Source: an uncultured Oscillospiraceae bacterium (GTDB taxonomy: Bacteria; Bacillota; Clostridia; Oscillospirales; Acutalibacteraceae). From it: 11,418 nucleotides of DNA. The notes under the pieces are model-generated. The model was given only the letters and a program-made list of their open reading frames with translations. It did not search any database and had not been told where the DNA came from. The stretch spans positions 1-11,418 of the forward strand of contig CABSLQ010000081.1 of assembly GCA_902478605.1 (NCBI GenBank). The letters run 5' to 3'. Below, in pieces: positions 1 through 6,665 of this stretch (the stretch's first letter is position 1; every line of letters starts with the position of its first letter). A program made the translations under genes and the position numbers.

Positions 1-3
1 CAT

Positions 4-79
<76 letters not shown>

Positions 80-100
80 TCTCAAGGAGAGCTGCTTTAG

Positions 101-132
101 AAATCCCGTTCCATAAGGAGCGGGATTTTTTT
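101..132 (+). terminator. Intrinsic terminator of the tRNA-Ala gene
   Basis: A 12-bp stem (AAATCCCGTTCC against GGAGCGGGATTT, one T-G wobble) with an ATAA loop is followed by a run of seven T. Its T-run touches the stop codon of the convergent recombinase remnant, so the boundary of the inserted DNA lies close to here. Confidence 0.9.
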
Positions 133-385
133 ATGCCGCAATCGTCGCGATGTCCAGCCCGGCGCTGAACTGCTCAAAGTCGATGTTAAAGTCGAGGTGC
201 AGCTTGTAGTCCCGGTAAACCTCTATTCGCTTGATAAGGCAGCTCACGATCCTTTTCTTGGCCTCTATGCTGGCCGTGTCGTACATGTCCGCCCAGGAGA
301 TAATATGGGCTGTATAGTCCGTCTGCCCGTCGCAATCGGTTTTGCCATAGCCGCTATACCGCACCCGTTGAATTTCGCTCTTGCG
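131..385 (-). pseudogene. C-terminal remnant of a large serine recombinase
   Basis: The frame is open from just after a TAA at 386-388 to the stop at 131-133. Its last ~60 residues contain stretches such as SWADMYDTASIEAKK, IVSCLIKRIEVYRDYKLH and DFNIDFEQF. From memory these match the extreme C-terminus (DUF4368-like tail) of clostridial large serine recombinases, which mobilise ICEs and integrative mobilizable elements. The resolvase catalytic domain and the recombinase and zinc-ribbon domains, several hundred residues in all, are absent. The upstream part of the frame does not look like the family and carries no convincing start. I infer a truncated relic marking one edge of a former mobile element beside the tRNA gene. 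Calling it the start of a functional small gene would be wrong. Confidence 0.75.
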
Positions 386-454
386 TTATCTCCTTCGACG
401 TGGTAAAATAAAGTTAAAATTTAGAATTTGTTTTTATTATAAGGCGGTGATGGA

Positions 455-1075
455 GTGCCAAGGGTTGCTTATTCTGACGAGGACAGAGAACGTATTAGAA
501 CGCAGCTTGTTACGGTTGGGCTTGAACTGATGGCAAAACAAGGCATTCAACATACAACCGTGGAGCAAGTATATAAAAGAGTTGGTATTTCGCGCACTTT
601 CTTCTATTCTTTTTTCGCAACGAAAGAAGATTTGGTTGTCGAAACGCTTTACTTGCAACAGCCCAACATTATTAAGTATGTTCAAAAGCTGATGGCGGAT
701 CCGGCTTTAAGCTGGCGCGACGCTGTGAAAAAATTTCTCCATGATTGTTGCTATGGGGAGAGAAACGGAATTGCTGTTTTAACGATTGAAGAACAACAGC
801 TCATTTTCAAGCGTCTATCAAAGGAAAGCTATCAAGTGTTCCGCCAAAAGCAGCTTCGTCTTTTTGGGGAAATTTTAGAAAACTTTGGAATAAGAGCCGA
901 TGCGGCAAGGATCCATCTATTTACGAATTTAAGTTTGACAGCGATGGTCGTACGCAGAGCTATCCCCCATACGCTTCCCTTGTTTGTTCCTGAAGCCATT
1001 GATGAAACGGTTGATTTTCAACTTAATGCGATTGTAGATGCCTTGGAGAAATTGAAAACAGACCCCATGCCTTGA
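455..1075 (+). CDS. TetR/AcrR-family transcriptional regulator
   Basis: The protein is 206 aa, the usual length for a TetR one-component repressor. Residues ~10-58 form the N-terminal three-helix DNA-binding domain: the helix near DRERIRTQLVTVGLELMAKQ is followed by TTVEQVYKRVGISRTFFYSF, the recognition helix region, and then the typical ATKEDLVVETL. The remaining all-alpha C-terminal part is the ligand and dimer domain; I do not recognise its ligand class. The start is GTG at 455, with AAGGCGG at 441-447 as the likely ribosome binding site; the ATG at 450 is in another frame. It stands alone with its own terminator, and the gene set at 1222 downstream is a possible but unproven target. Its AT-rich codon use matches the island and not the GC-rich core beyond 4190. 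Confidence 0.88.
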   Translation: MPRVAYSDEDRERIRTQLVTVGLELMAKQGIQHTTVEQVYKRVGISRTFFYSFFATKEDLVVETLYLQQPNIIKYVQKLMADPALSWRDAVKKFLHDCCYGERNGIAVLTIEEQQLIFKRLSKESYQVFRQKQLRLFGEILENFGIRADAARIHLFTNLSLTAMVVRRAIPHTLPLFVPEAIDETVDFQLNAIVDALEKLKTDPMP

Positions 1076-1087
1076 TGGGTGGAATGC

Positions 1088-1136
1088 AAAAATCCGTCCG
1101 AATAGTATGTTTCGGCGTTTTATTCAGACGGATTTT
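1088..1136 (+). terminator. Terminator after the TetR-family gene
   Basis: A long stem-loop pairs AAAATCCGTC with GACGGATTTT and is extended by GAATA/TATTC around one mismatch. A short T-rich tail follows. It lies 13 nt after the stop codon and separates the regulator from the next gene. The A-rich 5' side would also support termination from the other strand. Confidence 0.75.
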
Positions 1137-1221
1137 GCTTTACCTAAAATAAAAACAAATTGTATGGATCATCTTTATTTGCGGTTATGGAAACAGAAAA
1201 CGAAGAAAAGGAGAACGCGTG

Positions 1222-2139
1222 ATGAAAGTGTTTGACCTGTTTGTGAGCCAATATCCGCCCGACCAAGACTTGCGAAAACCAACCGCTGAAATGCTGGAGC
1301 AATTTCAAGGGAAACTGCCGGCAGAACTCCTTGCCTTTTGGCAGCAATATGGCTTCGGAAATTATGGCGGAGGCTTGCTGAAAATTATCGATCCGGCGGA
1401 TTATGTGGAAACGCTTACACTTTGGCTGGGGGAGCAGGAAGATTGTTTTCCCATTTTGATGACCGGATTTGGAACACTTTTTATTTATCGCAAACTATCC
1501 GAAACAGCCGACGATATGTGTCTGCTTGATATTCACTACCGCCGGTCGGGCAGCTTTTCTACTGGCTTTTCCGATTTTTTTGAGCGTATCCTTCCCGCTG
1601 AAAGCTTTGCGGAACAATTTTTGCGAGTAGACCTATTCCAAGAGGCATCGGCTAAACATGGCGGCCTTGCAGAGAATGAGATTTTTTTCTTTGCTCCGGC
1701 TTTGGCGTTTGGCGGAGCCGAGTCCATTTCATATATCGAAAAAGGAAATGCCGCTGTTCATCAGCGCTTGCTGTTTGAAATGGGCGCGGACAATTCTGGT
1801 GACGCAGAGCCGGGTGATGCGTGGTCGCAGGCCTATGAAGCCAACCCCCATGTATTTGAATTGGAGAACGGCGGCTTAATGGTCAGCTTTACCTTTTCGG
1901 AAACGGTGGATACCATTTTGCCGGCAGCGCCGGAAACGCTGTACGAGGTGGAGGGAGAGACGGTTTCGCTGTGGGCGCTGACTTTTTTTAGCTTGACAAA
2001 AGAGGAAAACCTTGGCTTTCTGGAGTATCACAAGGCTTTGCAACGGCTGCAGCCCTACATTTTAGACACAAAAGGGGACTATCGATTGATCCGCGGCCTG
2101 AGTCTGGAGGAGATGGAATGGGTTTTGTCGGAGGAATAG
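1222..2139 (+). CDS. GAD-like/DUF1851 (Tdi1-type) immunity-like protein
   Basis: The protein is 305 aa and begins at the ATG at 1222, 8 nt after AAGGAG (1208-1213); an adjoining GTG at 1219 is possible. Residues ~1-55, with LPAELLAFWQQYGFGNYGGG and LLKIIDPADY, fit the GAD-like domain. Residues ~75-195, with PILMTGFGTLFIYR and later FFFAPALAFGGAESI, fit DUF1851, the C-terminal part of the Tdi1-type immunity family. These assignments come from family knowledge. Members protect cells from cognate polymorphic or T6SS toxins by binding them in the cytoplasm; there is no signal peptide or membrane span. The final ~105 residues (from about AWSQAYEANP to the end) are extra, and I do not recognise them; the protein may be a fusion of two immunity-type modules. 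It heads a co-directional set with the genes at 2188, 2681 and 2859. No toxin gene is nearby. Confidence 0.82.
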   Translation: MKVFDLFVSQYPPDQDLRKPTAEMLEQFQGKLPAELLAFWQQYGFGNYGGGLLKIIDPADYVETLTLWLGEQEDCFPILMTGFGTLFIYRKLSETADDMCLLDIHYRRSGSFSTGFSDFFERILPAESFAEQFLRVDLFQEASAKHGGLAENEIFFFAPALAFGGAESISYIEKGNAAVHQRLLFEMGADNSGDAEPGDAWSQAYEANPHVFELENGGLMVSFTFSETVDTILPAAPETLYEVEGETVSLWALTFFSLTKEENLGFLEYHKALQRLQPYILDTKGDYRLIRGLSLEEMEWVLSEE

Positions 2140-2187
2140 ACGGATCGCCATTCACTTTTCACAATACATATTTAGGAGGAAAAAGGT

Positions 2188-2673
2188 ATGGGTTTTTTCA
2201 GCAAGCTGTTTAAGGGGCCGGAAATTGATATGGAAAAGAGCAACGCAAACGCGAAGAAAATGCGTGCTCTATTTAACCAGGTCGTGGAAGGCGGGGACAA
2301 TTATAGGCTGATTTTCGGATATACCGAGGACGTGAGCCGCTTCAATTATGGATTTGTTCATGGAAGTAAAACGAAAATCGGAAATTTAATTGTCGGCTGG
2401 AACGAGGCCAGTCAAACGATTGCGGTCGTTCCCACGGTACCCGATCTTTCCGGCTGTGGGGATCCGACCTACTATCGCCGCTCGGAAATTTTGAAAGCCT
2501 ATCGCAACAAGTACCCCACCGATGCGTTTATCATCTACCCAGACAAAAAAGGGTATATCGGGATCAATGCCTATGACTGGCTGGAAGATGAAAGGCTGTA
2601 TGTCTATGTGTCGCAGGACGAGGAGCTGGCCGCTTTTACGGACTTCTTTATGAACAGATTTGCAACCAAGTGA
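2188..2673 (+). CDS. Hypothetical 161-aa protein of the accessory gene set
   Basis: The start is well supported: AGGAGG at 2174-2179 lies 8 nt before the ATG. The protein begins MGFFSKLFKGPE, an amphipathic start seen in many small accessory proteins, and then becomes mixed alpha/beta with many aromatic residues (for example NYRLIFGYTEDVSRFNYGF and AFIIYPDKKGYIGINAYDW). There is no signal peptide, membrane span or cysteine cluster. I do not recognise a family. It sits 48 nt after the DUF1851-type gene and 7 nt before the small membrane protein gene, so it is probably co-transcribed with them. An immunity or chaperone role is a guess from context only. Confidence 0.8.
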   Translation: MGFFSKLFKGPEIDMEKSNANAKKMRALFNQVVEGGDNYRLIFGYTEDVSRFNYGFVHGSKTKIGNLIVGWNEASQTIAVVPTVPDLSGCGDPTYYRRSEILKAYRNKYPTDAFIIYPDKKGYIGINAYDWLEDERLYVYVSQDEELAAFTDFFMNRFATK

Positions 2674-2680
2674 GGTAAAA

Positions 2681-2878
2681 ATGCCTTTTAAAGAAATAGG
2701 AGCGATCCTGCTGTTGCTTTTGGCGGTCGTTATATTGGGTAATCTGTGGTTTCATTTTATAGAAACCATACTAAGTCGGCTCAAAAAGCTGTTTACACGC
2801 CGCCAAAAGCCTCCGGCATGGCATACGCTCCCCCATGATGAGGAGGACAGAAAACAGGATGGATATAAACGAAATTAG
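2681..2878 (+). CDS. Small single-span membrane protein (65 aa)
   Basis: The start ATG at 2681 follows GAGG at 2672-2675 with a 5-nt spacer and lies 7 nt after the previous stop; a TTG further upstream has no comparable site. Residues ~6-25 (IGAILLLLLAVVILGNLWF) form one hydrophobic helix. A positively charged stretch follows (SRLKKLFTRRQK), then a short polar tail, so by the positive-inside rule the C-terminus should face the cytoplasm. Its last 20 nt overlap the next gene, which suggests translational coupling. The family is unknown. In this setting it could anchor a neighbour to the membrane, but nothing in the sequence proves that. Confidence 0.65.
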   Translation: MPFKEIGAILLLLLAVVILGNLWFHFIETILSRLKKLFTRRQKPPAWHTLPHDEEDRKQDGYKRN

Positions 2879-4034
2879 GAAACGGGCGCAACAAGCCAGT
2901 GAGAAGGCCGCCGAGGCGATGAAAAAGACTTTTGAAAAAAGCGAGGAACTGGTGCATAACATCGAGGTTTCCAGCGCTGAGAAAGAAGCCTCGTCCTCTG
3001 CCGCCGCGGCAGAGGAACAGATCCGGGCCAACACCGAGCGGCAAGTGGAAATTCTTGGTCAGATATTTGGGGCTGACGGCATGGCACAGATGGCCGTCAA
3101 CGAGGAACTATTGCAAAAAATGGTCAATGAGAAAGTGGCTGAGGCGACTGCTTCCACCACAGAGAACTTGATGGGGCAGCTGTTTGGGGAAGATATGGGC
3201 GTGCTCGCGGCGGCCCTGGAAATGCTGGAGATGGAGGATGCCGACGAAGAGGAAGAACCCATATGGAATTTGGAACGGGAGCAAAGCCTGTATATTACCT
3301 TGGAAGAAACAATGGCTCGGCTTGAGGCCATCCCTGAGCCGGAACCGATCCCTTACCAAAAGCATGACGCAAAATGGGAACGCTTTGGCATCTTGCTGTC
3401 TGGTATTGTATCGACCCTGAACGACCACAATCTGGATAGTATGGATGTGGAGGAACATATCCCGGTCATGGAACAGAAAGTCGTATCCCTTGTACGCCGC
3501 TCCTGGGGGATAGATGGCCGCAGCGATCTGCTGGATAGGATCCGCTATTTAGCACAGGAGGGCTATATCCTGCGGTATCAGCTTTATAGTGAGGCATCCT
3601 CGCCGGAGGAGCTGATGGACGAAACCGTGGACGAGGATGACCGTGAGTCTGCCAGGCGGGCATGGCGGTTTGCCCAACGGTATAAAAGTCAATATGCCCC
3701 TGGCTTTATGGCTGGATGGGATATTGGCCGGGCGGCGATGCTGACCCGTTGGGGGTGCTATTTAGGCTGGCTCACGGAGAGCGAGGCCGTTGGTATTCTC
3801 TGGGATCTCTCCCAAAAGGTCGTGGAGGAACTGCATAGCTGGCGTGAATTTGCGCAGTCTTACCTTTTTGGCGGCCTTATGTGGAAATTGCTGTGCGGTG
3901 ACAGCTCCGCTGGAAGTTACCTGGGCTATCTTGCAGACGCCGCCACAGACCTGTTGACCGGAAAGGCAGAGCAAGACAGCGGACAGTGGCGGGATTGTCC
4001 TTGGCCCGCACAGAGAAAAATCGGCTTCGCATGA
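2859..4034 (+). CDS. DUF1266-domain protein
   Basis: The protein is 391 aa counted from the ATG at 2859; AGGAGG at 2841-2846 is the nearest ribosome binding site, with a rather long 12-nt spacer. An ATG at 2835 would add eight residues but has no such site upstream. Residues ~1-130 are highly charged, Ala/Glu/Lys rich and probably coiled-coil, with an acidic run near EMEDADEEEEP. The C-terminal ~200 residues match my memory of DUF1266: LLDRIRYLAQEGY, then AWRFAQRYKSQ, GWDIGRAAMLTRWG and the Trp-rich HSWREFAQSYLFGGLMWK. DUF1266 proteins (for example E. coli YbeU and YbeR) have no known biochemical function. No membrane span or signal peptide is visible, so it is probably cytoplasmic. It is the last gene of the set; a long hairpin follows about 100 nt later. 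Confidence 0.82.
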   Translation: MDINEIRKRAQQASEKAAEAMKKTFEKSEELVHNIEVSSAEKEASSSAAAAEEQIRANTERQVEILGQIFGADGMAQMAVNEELLQKMVNEKVAEATASTTENLMGQLFGEDMGVLAAALEMLEMEDADEEEEPIWNLEREQSLYITLEETMARLEAIPEPEPIPYQKHDAKWERFGILLSGIVSTLNDHNLDSMDVEEHIPVMEQKVVSLVRRSWGIDGRSDLLDRIRYLAQEGYILRYQLYSEASSPEELMDETVDEDDRESARRAWRFAQRYKSQYAPGFMAGWDIGRAAMLTRWGCYLGWLTESEAVGILWDLSQKVVEELHSWREFAQSYLFGGLMWKLLCGDSSAGSYLGYLADAATDLLTGKAEQDSGQWRDCPWPAQRKIGFA

Positions 4035-4137
4035 CAAACCTTTAAAAAACCACGGGCATTCACCGGCTGCCAATGGAGACGGCATATAAAAAACCGTTGG
4101 ATTGGCGGCTGTGTTGATGTGCGCCCAAACTAAAGTC

Positions 4138-4179
4138 AAGCGGCGGCTTTGAAATGAACGATTTCAAGGCCGCCGCTTT
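4138..4179. terminator. Long hairpin closing the AT-rich gene set
   Basis: An 18-bp stem with one wobble (AAGCGGCGGCTTTGAAAT against ATTTCAAGGCCGCCGCTT) encloses a GAACG loop. The 3' side ends in CTTTCC and the 5' side starts with a short A-rich run, so it could terminate both the gene at 2859 and a minus-strand transcript. A weaker imperfect hairpin lies just upstream at about 4060-4115. Base composition changes to clearly GC-rich right after this element. Confidence 0.75.
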
Positions 4180-4230
4180 CCTTGCGTTATTCTCGGAAGA
4201 TTCTGCCGGCATAGGGAAAGACCGTCAAAC

Positions 4231-4262
4231 GGGAGGCGCAGCGCCGCGGCGCTGCGCCTCCC
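4231..4262 (-). terminator. Perfect 32-nt palindrome downstream of the radical SAM gene
   Basis: The inverted repeat GGGAGGCGCAGCGCC pairs with itself around a central GC, giving a very stable hairpin 8 nt after the stop of the minus-strand radical SAM gene. Read on the minus strand, only a short GTTT follows, so the U-tract is weak. It is most likely a terminator or 3'-stabilising hairpin. Confidence 0.6.
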
Positions 4263-4269
4263 GCTGGCG

Positions 4270-5403
4270 TTATAGGCCGAATTGCTCGGCGCGCCTTTCC
4301 GCCCGGGCGATTTCGCACAGGCGGGGATAGGCGTGGGAAAAGAAGGTGCGGAAGGCCTCGCAAAAATAATTCTCTGCCGCCCCGTTCACCGTGTGCCAGT
4401 CCCGCTTGCAGCCGCCGCGGCAGAGGGAAAACCAGGTGCATTCCCTGCAGGCCGGCGGCCGCTGCTGTCCCTCTTCGAGAAAGCGGCAGGCCAGCGGACT
4501 CCGGCTCGCTTGCTCCAGGGAGCAGGAGCCGATTTCGCCCAGCTTCCAGCCGTCCAGCACATAGAAATCGCAGGGGTAAAGGCTGCCGTCCCCCTCGGCC
4601 ACCAGATAGCGGCCGCATTGCCCCGCGGTGGCGCAGGTGCCGGCCGGGCGGCCGAGCAGCAGATGGATATAATCGTCAAACAGGCGGATGCTGGTATAGC
4701 GGCCGTTTTTCCAATCCAGATACCAGGCGTCGAACAGGCCGCAGAGAAAACGGCCGTACAGCGCCGGCGTCAGGGAGTAGGGGGCGCCGCCCCGTTCCCC
4801 TTCCAGGGGATCGAGGCAGGCGATAAACTGCAGATACGGCACGCCCAGCTTCTGCAGGGCGCGGTAAACCATCTGCGGCCGCTTGGCGCACGTTCCGGTA
4901 ACCACACAGAGCAGGTTGACCTCCACGCGGTGCTTCTGCAGCAGACGGAGAGCCTGCGTCGCCCGGCTCCAGGTCCCCTTTCCTTCGGCGTCCACCCGGT
5001 ACAGATCGTGGAGGTCCCGGGGCCCGTCGACCGACAGACCGACCAGAAAGCCGTTTTGGTGCAGAAAGGCCGCCCACTCCTCGTCGAGCAGGGTGCCGTT
5101 TGTCTGGATGGAATGGAAAACCCGTACCCCGGGAACGGCGCAGCGGGCCTCCAGCTCCAGGAACGAGCGGAAAAAGGGGAGGCCGGCCAGGGTGGGTTCG
5201 CCGCCCTGGAACGCGAACTGGATGCTGCCGCCCGGCGAAACGGCCGCAAAGGCGGAGCGGATCAGCCGTTCCGCCGTGGCCGGCGTCATGACGCCGTAGC
5301 TTTTGACATCGCGGACAGAAGCGATATCGTGGTAAAAGCAGTAGCGGCACCGCAGATTGCACAGGCTGGAAGCCGGTTTGATGAGCAGGCTGACGTGCTT
5401 CAA
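4270..5403 (-). CDS. Anaerobic sulfatase-maturating enzyme-like radical SAM/SPASM protein
   Basis: The protein is 377 aa, about the ~370 aa of the family. The N-terminus carries the radical SAM [4Fe-4S] motif C15-x3-C19-x2-C22 in CNLRCRYCFYHD, followed by the glycine-rich QGGEPTL. The C-terminal SPASM region supplies ligands for two auxiliary clusters: C257, C263, C278, C319, C322, C328, C332 and C348. The family's proposed catalytic aspartate follows C278 (YPCDFYV, D279). From memory, this spacing is almost the same as in the Clostridium perfringens anSME. Family members oxidise a Cys or Ser of type I sulfatases to formylglycine, using S-adenosylmethionine without oxygen. No sulfatase lies in the window, so the substrate may be encoded elsewhere or may differ. 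The start is TTG at 5403, supported by AAGGAGG (plus 5411-5417) with a 7-nt spacer. It is transcribed divergently from cdaA. Confidence 0.9.
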   Translation of the reverse strand: MKHVSLLIKPASSLCNLRCRYCFYHDIASVRDVKSYGVMTPATAERLIRSAFAAVSPGGSIQFAFQGGEPTLAGLPFFRSFLELEARCAVPGVRVFHSIQTNGTLLDEEWAAFLHQNGFLVGLSVDGPRDLHDLYRVDAEGKGTWSRATQALRLLQKHRVEVNLLCVVTGTCAKRPQMVYRALQKLGVPYLQFIACLDPLEGERGGAPYSLTPALYGRFLCGLFDAWYLDWKNGRYTSIRLFDDYIHLLLGRPAGTCATAGQCGRYLVAEGDGSLYPCDFYVLDGWKLGEIGSCSLEQASRSPLACRFLEEGQQRPPACRECTWFSLCRGGCKRDWHTVNGAAENYFCEAFRTFFSHAYPRLCEIARAERRAEQFGL

Positions 5404-5519
5404 GGAAAGCCCTCCTTGCCGTTTCGGTTATTGGGGGATGCGGGCCGGGCGGCGCTTTCCGGCGCCTTCTGCCCGGCGGGGGAAACCGGGCGGCGAGCGC
5501 GCCGGTCGGGTCTCGTTTC

Positions 5520-5548
5520 AGCATAGCGCGTTTTCGCCCTTTTGGCAA
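5520..5548 (-). promoter_or_regulatory. Promoter of the radical SAM gene
   Basis: Read on the minus strand, TTGCCA (plus 5543-5548) and TATGCT (plus 5520-5525) are separated by exactly 17 bp, a good sigma-A-type match. Transcription would begin near 5513 and give a leader of about 110 nt before the TTG start. Confidence 0.55.
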
Positions 5549-5702
5549 GCGGCAAAGCGATTTTGGCCCTGCAGCGGGACGCGCACCGGCTTCCCGGCGG
5601 CGGAGCGGCAGGAATACAACCCGCCCGCAAAGCCGCGGACACCTGCAGGGAAAGCCCGCGGCGCGTTTTATTAAAATTCTCTTTCGATTCCCCGCAAAAC
5701 CA

Positions 5703-5730
5703 TTGCAATAATCGGATAGTATGGTAAAAT
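5703..5730 (+). promoter_or_regulatory. Promoter of cdaA-cdaR
   Basis: TTGCAA (5703-5708) and TAAAAT (5725-5730) are 16 bp apart, and the -10 is preceded by TGG, giving an extended -10 element. It lies in a locally AT-rich patch about 50 nt before the cdaA start, in the expected direction. Confidence 0.6.
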
Positions 5731-5777
5731 ATAAAGGATAGAGGGAAACGGACCTTTCCGCGAAGGGATGAAAACGC

Positions 5778-6665
5778 ATGGCTGCATTTTTTTCGGATAT
5801 TTGGGATGCCATCCGCGGCTTCCTGGTGTCTTTCAACTGGCTGTCGGATACGCTCGACATCCTGTTGGTGGCGTTTATCATATACAGCCTGATAAAAATG
5901 GTGCGCGATTCCCGCGCGGAGCAGCTGCTCAAGGGCATTGTGATCCTGGCGATCATGTTTGCCATCGCCAAGCTGCTGAACATGAAGGCGCTGGATTTTC
6001 TGCTGCAGACGGTGTTCAGCAACGGCCTGCTGCTGCTCGCGATTATTTTCCAGCCGGAGCTGCGCCGTGCGCTCGAAAAGGCAGGGCATTCGCCGCTGGG
6101 GCTGCGCAATATTTTCCTGGGCGGCTCGGAGGATAAGGAGGAGCATATCCGGCAGTGGCAGAAGGCGATTTCGGCCGTGTGCGCCGCATGCGAAACGCTG
6201 CAGCGGCAGAAGATGGGCGCGCTCATTGTGTTTGAACGCACCACCAAGCTGGGCGAAATCGTCAATTCGGGCACCATCGTGGACGCGGATCCCACCCGCG
6301 AGCTCATCGGCAACGTGTTTTTCAACAAGGCGCCGCTGCATGACGGCGCGATGATCATTCGGGACGGCCGGGTATACGCCGCGGGCTGTATCCTGCCCCT
6401 GTCCGATAACCTGCAGATCAGCCGGGATCTCGGCACCCGCCACCGCGCGGCCGTCGGCATGAGTGAGAACTCGGATGCCATCGTGGTCGTCGTGTCGGAG
6501 GAAACGGGCACCATATCGACCGCCGTGGCCGGCGAGCTCAAGCGGAACTTCAGCCCCGAGGCGCTGCGCGTGGCGCTGGAAAACGGCATCATCTGGGATC
6601 GCTCCCGCCAGGATAAGGACGGAGAACCGAAGGGCGGCCTGTTCCGCAGGGGGAAATCAAAATGA
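5778..6665 (+). CDS. cdaA: Diadenylate cyclase CdaA
   Basis: The protein is 295 aa. It makes the second messenger c-di-AMP from two ATP at the cytoplasmic face of the membrane and so influences potassium and osmotic balance and cell-wall homeostasis. Three N-terminal membrane helices lie at about residues 24-43, 51-68 and 74-92. The DAC domain then runs from ~95 to ~270 with the family signatures GALIVFER (147-154), LHDGAMII with the DGA motif (189-191), and GTRHRAAVG with the RHR motif (221-223). All catalytic motifs are intact. The start is ATG at 5778 with AAGGGA (5763-5768) upstream. The stop overlaps the cdaR start by four bases (ATGA), the classic coupled arrangement. The last ~20 residues are a charged tail outside the domain. 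Confidence 0.96.
   Translation: MAAFFSDIWDAIRGFLVSFNWLSDTLDILLVAFIIYSLIKMVRDSRAEQLLKGIVILAIMFAIAKLLNMKALDFLLQTVFSNGLLLLAIIFQPELRRALEKAGHSPLGLRNIFLGGSEDKEEHIRQWQKAISAVCAACETLQRQKMGALIVFERTTKLGEIVNSGTIVDADPTRELIGNVFFNKAPLHDGAMIIRDGRVYAAGCILPLSDNLQISRDLGTRHRAAVGMSENSDAIVVVVSEETGTISTAVAGELKRNFSPEALRVALENGIIWDRSRQDKDGEPKGGLFRRGKSK

Larger units (their letters stand above)
5404..5777. other. Divergent intergenic region between the radical SAM gene and cdaA
   Basis: This 374-nt stretch holds no supportable gene. It contains a minus-strand promoter (5520-5548) serving the radical SAM gene through a GC-rich leader of about 110 nt, and a plus-strand promoter (5703-5730) serving cdaA. The leader has several short GC inverted repeats near 5460-5500 but no riboswitch class that I recognise. 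Open frames here are GC-driven shadows. Confidence 0.6.

Noticed and set aside
197..406. A 69-codon plus-strand frame over the recombinase stub
   Set aside because: It is antisense to a frame with recognisable recombinase tail motifs and has no ribosome binding site.
4282..5526. A 414-codon plus-strand open frame opposite the radical SAM gene
   Set aside because: The minus-strand frame carries all the radical SAM and SPASM motifs; the plus-strand frame has no recognisable features.
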